A DNA stretch of 5,492 nt, taken from assembly GCA_009838385.1 (NCBI GenBank), contig VXRS01000022.1, positions 1 through 5,492 on the forward strand, written 5' to 3'. Source of the stretch: Dehalococcoidia bacterium (lineage in GTDB: Bacteria > Chloroflexota > Dehalococcoidia > Tepidiformales > Tepidiformaceae). Under the pieces are notes generated by a model, which searched no databases, was not told the origin of the DNA, and saw only the letters and a list, made by a program, of their open reading frames with translations. Shown piece after piece: positions 1 to 4,162 of this stretch. How positions within the stretch are numbered: the first letter of the stretch is position 1; every line of letters starts with the position of its first letter. The position numbers and the translations under genes are program-made.

Positions 1-384
1 GCGTTCGACGCTGCGGTGAAGCGCCACCAGAAGACCGGCTGGCAGCACACGCGGAAACGGGAGCCGTGGCCCCACCCCAACTGGTTCGACTACCTGAACA
101 AGGTGATGAAGCGGGAGCCGGTGGTCGTACGAGGGGCGCACGGGTTCGGGCTGAAGGCGGTCACGAACGCGATGCACGACCTCGGGCTGGTGGAGACGAA
201 GTGGGACGAAGGACCGGTCGACGGACTCGGGGCGATGGTGGGGGCGTGGACGTGCGATCGGGAGGCGACCCGCACGGGCGGCAGCATGCGCGACCTCGCG
301 CTGATGAAGGGTATCGAGCGGTACAACGAGGTCGACTGCAAGGCGATGATGGAGCTCGTCCGCTACTTGCGGCGCAACCACTAG
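1..384 (+). CDS. C-terminal part of a predicted RNase H-like (TM0106/YprB-type) nuclease, 5' truncated
   Basis: The reading frame is open from the first base to a TAG at 382-384, so this is the last ~127 residues of a longer protein. A GTG at 16 could be read as a start, but the frame is open upstream of it and no ribosome binding site is visible, so the gene most likely begins outside the window. The layout resembles the end of RNase H-like exonuclease domains (Pfam RNase_H_2 type) found in predicted RecB-family nucleases. A 'GFGLKAV' segment matches the usual 'SLK' helix before a small 'LG' helix. A G-x-x-A-M-V-x-A-W stretch follows, and the protein ends with 'IERYNEVDCKAMMELVRYL', where the Asp of 'YNEVD' would be the last metal-binding acid. 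The expected role is metal-dependent nucleic acid cleavage or trimming. The N-terminal catalytic acids lie outside the window, so activity cannot be judged. It converges on the toxin gene with only 10 bp between stop codons. Confidence 0.65.
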   Translation, partial: AFDAAVKRHQKTGWQHTRKREPWPHPNWFDYLNKVMKREPVVVRGAHGFGLKAVTNAMHDLGLVETKWDEGPVDGLGAMVGAWTCDREATRTGGSMRDLALMKGIERYNEVDCKAMMELVRYLRRNH

Positions 385-404
385 CGGGCGGCAACTAGCC
401 CGCT
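383..404. terminator. Small inverted repeat over convergent gene ends, possible bidirectional terminator
   Basis: AGCGGGC at 383-389 is the exact reverse complement of GCCCGCT at 398-404, with an 8-nt loop. The hairpin sits where the plus-strand nuclease gene (stop 382-384) and the minus-strand toxin gene (stop 395-397) converge, which is the expected place for a shared terminator. There is no T-tract on either side and the stem is only 7 bp, so intrinsic termination is doubtful. Confidence 0.3.
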
Positions 405-802
405 TCGAAGGGATTCAACGAGGCCACGCCAAGGCGGTCGAAGTCCCGCTCGTTCCGCGTCGCGACTGTCAGGGAGTGAACGACCGCTACCGCCGCGATC
501 AGTGCGTCCTCCATGAGGGAATCCGGCTGCCGGTGCTTGAGGCGCGCCCATTCCCGGAAGGCAGCCGCGTCGGCGGGTAGCACGCCGAAGGCCTCGAGCA
601 CCTGCCCGAGCCAGGCCTCGATCTCATCCGCTTTCGTCGCATCACGCTCACGGGTGATCTCGATACCCGCCTGTATCTCCCCAATGGTCACGGCAGACAC
701 GAAAAGCTGTTCTGGGGGAACCTGCCGAATCCACTCGACCACTGCCGGATGGGGGCGGGGACGCCGCAACTCCGAGACCACATTGGTATCGAGGAGGTAC
801 AC
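395..802 (-). CDS. vapC: VapC/FitB-like PIN-domain toxin of a type II toxin-antitoxin pair
   Basis: This 135-residue protein has the usual length and layout of a single PIN domain, a Mg2+-dependent ribonuclease fold. The conserved acids are all present: D5 in 'YLLDTNVVSEL', E42 in 'SAVTIGEIQAGI', D99 in 'MEDALIAA', and the C-terminal 'TRNERDF' with N117 and D120. The 'LLDTNVVSEL' start and 'IGEIQ.GI' segment resemble the FitB branch of VapC toxins, which cleave RNA and are held inactive by the partner antitoxin. The start is a GTG at 802-800, three bases after the antitoxin stop codon (TAG-CCG-GTG). No good Shine-Dalgarno is visible, so translation is probably coupled to the antitoxin. This fits the usual need to make more antitoxin than toxin. 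The toxin looks intact and active. Its RNA target cannot be read from sequence. Confidence 0.9.
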   Translation of the reverse strand: MYLLDTNVVSELRRPRPHPAVVEWIRQVPPEQLFVSAVTIGEIQAGIEITRERDATKADEIEAWLGQVLEAFGVLPADAAAFREWARLKHRQPDSLMEDALIAAVAVVHSLTVATRNERDFDRLGVASLNPFEAG

Positions 803-805
803 CGG

Positions 806-1066
806 CTACTTGACCGCCGGAGGAGGCCGGTGGCGATGTGTGCGGCGTGGCGGCGTGAGTTCCTCCGTCCGGGCATCGGGAGTGAGAAGCAAGTCCTTCA
901 GTGTCGGCCTGTTGATCTCTTGCAGTTTCCGCCACTGGTCGATGGAGACGAGCACAGCCGCTTCAACGCCACGCCGGGTAACGATCTGGGGCCCGTCGGC
1001 GAGGCTGGCATCAAGCAACTCGCTGAACCGCGCCTTCGCATCCTGAACCTGCCACGCCTTGCCCAT
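806..1066 (-). CDS. Phd/YefM-family antitoxin
   Basis: This 86-residue protein begins 'MGKAWQVQDAKARFSELLD', the typical N-terminus of Phd/YefM antitoxins, where a tryptophan is followed by an A-K-x-x-F-S-E-L helix. 'GPQIVTRRGVEAAVLVS' follows at about 25-41, the T-R-R-G strand-turn of the DNA-binding dimer, and then a helix 'DQWRKLQE'. Family members form dimers that bind palindromes in their own promoter, and their C-terminal tail wraps the toxin. The tail here (about 66-86) is rich in Arg, His and Pro, without the acidic or amphipathic look of many antitoxin tails. The ATG at 1066 is preceded by a weak purine-rich site (AGGCAGG, 4 nt spacing). The gene lies directly upstream of vapC on the same strand, with 3 nt between them. 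Phd-type antitoxins paired with PIN toxins are common. Confidence 0.88.
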   Translation of the reverse strand: MGKAWQVQDAKARFSELLDASLADGPQIVTRRGVEAAVLVSIDQWRKLQEINRPTLKDLLLTPDARTEELTPPRRTHRHRPPPAVK

Positions 1067-1079
1067 ACAGCCTGCCTAT

Positions 1080-1105
1080 CTGACTAGTCTGCTGACTAGT
1101 CTATA
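1080..1105 (-). promoter_or_regulatory. Twin-palindrome operator and -10 of the toxin-antitoxin operon
   Basis: An 11-bp direct repeat CTGACTAGTCT occurs at 1080-1090 and 1092-1102. Each copy contains the perfect palindrome GACTAGTC (1082-1089 and 1094-1101), with a centre-to-centre distance of 12 bp, about one helical turn. On the minus strand TATAGA (1105-1100) can serve as a -10 box and overlaps the upstream palindrome. A bound antitoxin would therefore cover the -10 and start site. No clear -35 is visible. Paired palindromes spaced about one turn apart are the known operator design for Phd/YefM antitoxins. Assigning this site to this antitoxin is inference from position and symmetry. Confidence 0.65.
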
Positions 1106-1147
1106 CGCTCCCAGGCTGGTCCACCTACCCTCCGCAAGGCACGAAAT

Positions 1148-1171
1148 CGCCGGATCGGGAACGATCCGGCG
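1148..1171. repeat. Perfect 10-bp inverted repeat with GGAA loop upstream of the sigma gene
   Basis: CGCCGGATCG at 1148-1157 is the exact reverse complement of CGATCCGGCG at 1162-1171, with the 4-nt loop GGAA between. As DNA it is a 24-bp dyad that could be an operator. As RNA it would form a very stable hairpin with a GNRA-type tetraloop. It lies 93 bp before the sigma start codon and 81 bp before the antitoxin start. No T-run follows on either strand, so a simple terminator is unlikely. Confidence 0.55.
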
Positions 1172-1185
1172 GGTTGGCGCATATC
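1158..1185 (+). promoter_or_regulatory. Possible ECF-type promoter for the sigma operon
   Basis: GGAAC at 1158-1162 matches the -35 core seen at many ECF sigma promoters. After a 17-bp spacer CATATC (1180-1185) is a possible -10. ECF sigma genes often drive their own transcription, and this element is on the correct strand with about 70 nt of leader before the start codon. The GGAAC lies in the loop and right arm of the inverted repeat at 1148-1171, so a protein bound there would block it. The -10 is not a good match to any single ECF group, so this is tentative. Confidence 0.3.
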
Positions 1186-1204
1186 TCTTGTCACGATGGT
1201 ACTG

Positions 1205-1220
1205 GCGCATCCCGATGCGC
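1205..1220. repeat. Short inverted repeat in the sigma gene leader
   Basis: GCGCAT at 1205-1210 pairs exactly with ATGCGC at 1215-1220 around a CCCG loop. It would form a small hairpin in the leader of the sigma mRNA. TGGCGCAT at 1203-1210 also repeats TGGCGCAT at 1175-1182. The features are short and could be chance in GC-rich DNA. Confidence 0.3.
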
Positions 1221-1250
1221 GACGCGAACACTACCCCATCCGGCTGGTGG

Positions 1251-1260
1251 AAGGTGAGGG
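1251..1260 (+). promoter_or_regulatory. Ribosome binding site that sets the sigma factor start
   Basis: The purine-rich AAGGTGAGGG lies four bases before the ATG at 1265. The earlier in-frame ATG at 1196 has no comparable site and would add 23 residues unlike any sigma N-terminus, so 1265 is preferred. Confidence 0.6.
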
Positions 1261-1264
1261 ACGC

Positions 1265-1822
1265 ATGACCGACGACGAAGCCGTCCTGAGATGTCAGGAC
1301 GGCGACCGTGAGGCCTTCCGCCACCTGGTGGAGCAGTACAAGAACCCGCTCTACGGCACGGCGTACCTGATGACGGGCAACGCCGCGCAGGCCGAGGAGC
1401 ATGTGCAGGAGGCGTTCCTGCTGGCCTGGCGCGGCATCAAGTCGTTCCAGCGGGGGCGCCCGGTGAAGCCCTGGCTGATGCGAATCCTCGTGAACGCGGT
1501 GCTGGCGCAGCAGCGCAAGCGTTCCCTCACAACCGTGCCGCTGGAGGAAACGCTGCCCGTGGGAGCGCCCACCAGCGGCGCCGATTCGATCGAGGCGAGC
1601 GAAGACCGCGAAGCCGTGCGGCAGGCCCTCGCCCAGCTGACCCCCGAACACCGCCAGGTCGTGGTGCTGCGCTACTTCGCCGACCTGACGGTTCCACAAG
1701 TCGCCCGTTCCGCCGGGGTGCGGGAGGGCACGGTCAAGTCGCGGCTCCATCGAGCGCTCCGCCAGATGCGGGAGCTGCTGGAGCAGTCGGGTGTGATGGA
1801 GGTGGCCGGCAATGGCGCGTAA
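1265..1822 (+). CDS. ECF-family RNA polymerase sigma factor
   Basis: This 185-residue protein has the two-domain layout of extracytoplasmic-function (sigma-70 group 4) factors. Region 2 spans about residues 10-86. It includes 'AFRHLVEQYKNPLY' and 'AEEHVQEAFLLAWRGIKSF', the core-polymerase and -10 recognition helices, then 'PWLMRILVNAVLAQQRKR'. A linker at about 87-115 leads to region 4 at about 117-172. There 'LTPEHRQVVVLRYFADLTVPQVA' and 'GVREGTVKSRLHRALRQMR' form the helix-turn-helix that reads the -35. It has no C-terminal extension. Such factors direct polymerase to a small regulon after a signal releases them from an anti-sigma factor. The downstream gene overlaps this one by 11 nt, its ribosome binding site lies inside this coding region, and its product starts with a cytoplasmic segment followed by a membrane helix. 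It is therefore the obvious candidate partner. The regulon cannot be told from this window. Confidence 0.93.
   Translation: MTDDEAVLRCQDGDREAFRHLVEQYKNPLYGTAYLMTGNAAQAEEHVQEAFLLAWRGIKSFQRGRPVKPWLMRILVNAVLAQQRKRSLTTVPLEETLPVGAPTSGADSIEASEDREAVRQALAQLTPEHRQVVVLRYFADLTVPQVARSAGVREGTVKSRLHRALRQMRELLEQSGVMEVAGNGA
1798..1803 (+). promoter_or_regulatory. Ribosome binding site inside the sigma gene
   Basis: GGAGGT sits 8 nt before the ATG at 1812, within the last codons of the sigma gene. It supports the overlapping start at 1812 over the in-frame ATG at 1827 and implies coupled translation of sigma and its candidate regulator. Confidence 0.7.
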
Positions 1823-4097
1823 CGACATGCCAGATCAGGAGATGGAACGAAAGCTCCGCGAGCACTTCGCGGAAGAAGCCCCGGACCTGCAGGCCCCGGA
1901 CGACCTCTGGGACCGCCTGGAGGACCGCCTGGGAAAACAGGATCCGCCGCGCTTCGCCCTCTTGCGGGGTGGAGCCAGCGCCATCGGCTCGATGCCATGG
2001 ATTCCGGCGGCGGCGGCAGCGGTACTGGTTGTGGGCCTGGGCGTGGGGGCTTGGGCCCTCGCCGGCGGGACCGGCGATAGCGGCGACGATGACGACGATG
2101 GCGGGGCCATCGCCGCCAGCAGCGATGAGCAAGTCGAGCCGGTCCGGGAGGCTGCGACGCAGGCTGCCGCGACGGAGGCCGCCGCAGCGGCAGCCGAAGA
2201 CGAGGCCTACGAGGCTACAGAGGCTCCGGCAGTCCAGGAGGCAGCTGCGACAGCGGCTGCAGCCGCGCGGGCCGTGGAGCGGGACACGTCGGAGGAAACG
2301 ACCCCCGAGGCCGTCTCGACCCCCGAGCCAACGCCTGCGCGCGCGCAGGCCACGCAGCCAGCAGAGAGCGAAACCCGGGCGCCCGAGAGCAGCGAACCCG
2401 GCGAGCCTTCCGATGACGACGCTTCCGATGTGGCGGAGCCAGCCGAGGAGGCCATGGCCGAGGAGCCCGCTGCAGAAGAAGACATGGCCGACGACATGGC
2501 CGGCGATGCCATGGATGACGCCATCGGTGACTACGACGACATGGCGGACGATGACATGGCGGCCGACACCATGGAGCCTGCGGAGGGGAGCATCGGCGGG
2601 GGGCCGGAGGACGCCAGCGAGGCGGAGACGGCTGAGGAGGAGGAAGCGGCGCAGCCGCGGCGGCCCTCCGACACGACATTCGAGGACTACGAGCGCACGG
2701 CCTTCGTCTCGACCGACATCGACGCCGTCTCGACCTTCAGCCTCGACACGGACCGCACCTCCTACTTCCTCGCCCTCACCTGGGTCAGCAACGGCTACCC
2801 GGTCGAGCCCGACTCCGTGCGGGCGGAGGAGTGGATCAACGTCTTCGACTACGGGTATGCCGACCCGGACGGCGACGACCGCTTCGCCATCATCAGCGAC
2901 CTCGTGCGGCACCCGCTCGACGACGAGTGGCACCTCGCCCGCATCGCCATGCAGGCGCCGGACGTGCGCGACGACCGACCGCTCAACGTGACGCTCGTGC
3001 TGGATGCCTCCGGCTCGATGTCCTGGGGCAATCGCGTGGCCATCGCGCGGGAGGCGGCGGAGACCATCCGCCAGAGCCTCAGCGCGCGCGACCGCATCGC
3101 CGTCGTTCACTTCACGACCGACGTGCTCGACCGCTACACGGTCAAGCACAGCGCACCCGACAACGAGGACGTCGTCTGGTCGATCGAGAGGCTGGCGGCG
3201 CACGACAGCACCAACGTGCAGGCGGGGCTCAACCTCGGCGTGCAGCTGGCCGATGAGGCCCGGCGGGAGCGGCCCGACGCCTACAACTACATCATCCTGA
3301 TGTCGGACGGCGTCGCGAACGTGGACGCGACCGACCCCTTCGCCATCCTCGAGGGGGCGCCCGACACCGACAGCCGGAACCCGCTGCGGCTCATCACCAT
3401 CGGCGTCGGCATCGACAACTACAACGACGTGCTGCTGGAGCAGCTGGCCCAGCACGGCAACGGCTGGTACCGCTACCTCGACGACACCGCCCAGGCGCGG
3501 GAGACGTTCAGCCGCGAGAACTGGCTCGCCCTCTCCACGCCCTTCGCCGACCAGGCCCGCGCCCAGGTGATCTGGGACCCGGCCGTGGTGAAGGAGTGGC
3601 GCATCGTCGGCTACGAGAACCGGGTCACGCCCGACCACACCTTCCAGCAGAACCGCCGGGAGTTCGCCGAGCTTCCCGCCGGAACCGCGACGACCGTGTT
3701 CTACGAGCTTGTGCTGCACGAGGGCGTGAGCCTCTCGGCCGCGCTCGGGCGCGTGGATGTGCGCTGGGTCGACCCGGCCACGGGCGCCTCGGTCGGCCAG
3801 GCCGTCGGCGTCACGGGGCGCACGGACCTCGCGTTCGACGACGCCGACCGCTTCCTGCGGCTGGGCGCCATCGTGGGGCTCGCCGCCGACCGCTACAGCA
3901 GCCTCTCGCCGCAGGTCGAGAACGCGGAGGTCGACTACGCCGGCATCCACGCCGACCTCTCGGCCCTGCAGGGCCGGCTCAGGGGGCTTGAGGGAAGCCT
4001 GGGATCCTCCCAGGCGTACCAGGACTTCAGCTCCCTCCTCGATGAGCTGACGGCCGCCGCCGCCGAGCTCGCGCCCCCCTCGGGCTACAGCCAGTGA
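1812..4097 (+). CDS. Single-pass membrane protein: putative anti-sigma segment fused to a YfbK-type VWA domain
   Basis: The 761-residue product has distinct parts. Residues 1-55 are a charged, helical cytoplasmic segment ('MERKLREHFAEEAPDL', 'PDDLWDRLEDRLGKQ'), similar in style to the N-termini of anti-sigma factors but without a zinc-binding HxxxCxxC. One membrane helix spans about 62-84 ('WIPAAAAAVLVVGLGVGAWAL'-like), with Lys/Arg before it and five Asp after it, predicting N-in/C-out. Residues 90-285 are a low-complexity Ala/Glu/Pro/Asp linker with a Met-Asp stretch at 223-254. From about 288 comes the domain that precedes VWA in YfbK proteins ('VSTFSLDTDRTSYFLAL', 'VRAEEWINVFDY'). The VWA fold then has a full MIDAS: D398, S400 and S402 of DASGSM, T467, and D499 of MSDG. 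The C-terminal YfbK-type region (about 570-690, 'WDPAVVKEWRIVGYENR') and a terminal helical segment complete it. VWA domains bind protein partners through a divalent metal. Position after the sigma gene suggests it anchors and controls that factor. The anti-sigma role is inferred. Confidence 0.85.
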   Translation: MARNDMPDQEMERKLREHFAEEAPDLQAPDDLWDRLEDRLGKQDPPRFALLRGGASAIGSMPWIPAAAAAVLVVGLGVGAWALAGGTGDSGDDDDDGGAIAASSDEQVEPVREAATQAAATEAAAAAAEDEAYEATEAPAVQEAAATAAAAARAVERDTSEETTPEAVSTPEPTPARAQATQPAESETRAPESSEPGEPSDDDASDVAEPAEEAMAEEPAAEEDMADDMAGDAMDDAIGDYDDMADDDMAADTMEPAEGSIGGGPEDASEAETAEEEEAAQPRRPSDTTFEDYERTAFVSTDIDAVSTFSLDTDRTSYFLALTWVSNGYPVEPDSVRAEEWINVFDYGYADPDGDDRFAIISDLVRHPLDDEWHLARIAMQAPDVRDDRPLNVTLVLDASGSMSWGNRVAIAREAAETIRQSLSARDRIAVVHFTTDVLDRYTVKHSAPDNEDVVWSIERLAAHDSTNVQAGLNLGVQLADEARRERPDAYNYIILMSDGVANVDATDPFAILEGAPDTDSRNPLRLITIGVGIDNYNDVLLEQLAQHGNGWYRYLDDTAQARETFSRENWLALSTPFADQARAQVIWDPAVVKEWRIVGYENRVTPDHTFQQNRREFAELPAGTATTVFYELVLHEGVSLSAALGRVDVRWVDPATGASVGQAVGVTGRTDLAFDDADRFLRLGAIVGLAADRYSSLSPQVENAEVDYAGIHADLSALQGRLRGLEGSLGSSQAYQDFSSLLDELTAAAAELAPPSGYSQ
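2481..2573 (+). repeat. Degenerate Met-Asp repeat coding segment
   Basis: This part of the linker encodes an irregular repeat of D/A-M-A/D-D units, with DNA built around GACATGGC. Methionines fall at residues 225, 229, 234, 244, 249 and 254, with another at 215, mostly five residues apart. Nearly all other residues are Asp, Glu, Ala or Gly. The stretch is predicted to be disordered and outside the membrane. The tandem paralogue lacks it. Confidence 0.6.
2673..3618 (+). repeat. Duplicated VWA coding segment, copy A
   Basis: This segment aligns with 4547-5492 at a constant offset of 1874 bp with no insertion or deletion. It encodes residues 288 onward of the membrane protein. Exact matches include 35 bp at 3492-3526 and 28 bp at 3543-3570. 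In the 62 residues 541-602, 56 are identical to copy B. The similarity probably continues past 3618, beyond what the window shows of copy B. Confidence 0.9.
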
Positions 4098-4116
4098 CCT
4101 GGCTCGCCATCCGGAA

Positions 4117-4137
4117 GGGGCGCTCGCGGAGCGCCCC
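4117..4137 (+). terminator. Strong hairpin between the two VWA genes (attenuator or processing site)
   Basis: GGGGCGCTC (4117-4125) pairs perfectly with GAGCGCCCC (4129-4137) around a 3-nt GCG loop, giving a 9-bp GC-rich stem. It begins 20 bp after the stop of the membrane protein gene and ends 25 bp before the next start codon. No T-tract follows, so full intrinsic termination is unlikely. Partial termination, mRNA stabilisation or processing that sets different levels of the two VWA proteins is more plausible. Confidence 0.5.
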
Positions 4138-4150
4138 CACGCAGAGAGCA

Positions 4151-4157
4151 AAGGAGG
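4151..4157 (+). promoter_or_regulatory. Ribosome binding site of the lipoprotein gene
   Basis: AAGGAGG lies 5 nt before the ATG at 4163 and is the strongest Shine-Dalgarno in the window. It fixes the start at 4163 over the in-frame ATG at 4181 and implies translation independent of the upstream gene. Confidence 0.75.
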
Positions 4158-4162
4158 CTCAG

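Noticed and set aside
16..384. GTG at 16 as a true start, making the first gene complete
   Set aside because: The frame continues upstream to the window edge, no ribosome binding site precedes it, and the product would lack the N-terminal catalytic half of an RNase H-like domain.
513..1046. A 177-codon plus-strand frame opposite the toxin-antitoxin genes
   Set aside because: It is Ser/Arg-rich and without a domain. The minus strand here has two complete, adjacent, recognisable toxin and antitoxin proteins.
1196..1264. Upstream in-frame ATG for the sigma factor
   Set aside because: It would add 23 residues unlike ECF N-termini, lacks a ribosome binding site and runs through the short inverted repeat. 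The ATG at 1265 has AAGGTGAGGG in front and starts right at the usual domain boundary.
2130..2660. Repetitive-looking GCC/GCG/GAG-rich DNA as a possible satellite or CRISPR-like array
   Set aside because: There is no fixed repeat length or unique spacer. The pattern comes from Ala, Glu and Asp codons in a linker that stays in frame between the membrane helix and the VWA domain.
1969..2991. A 340-codon plus-strand frame rich in Arg, Pro and Ser overlapping the membrane protein gene
   Set aside because: It is an out-of-frame translation of the Ala/Glu linker, with no ribosome binding site or recognisable domain.
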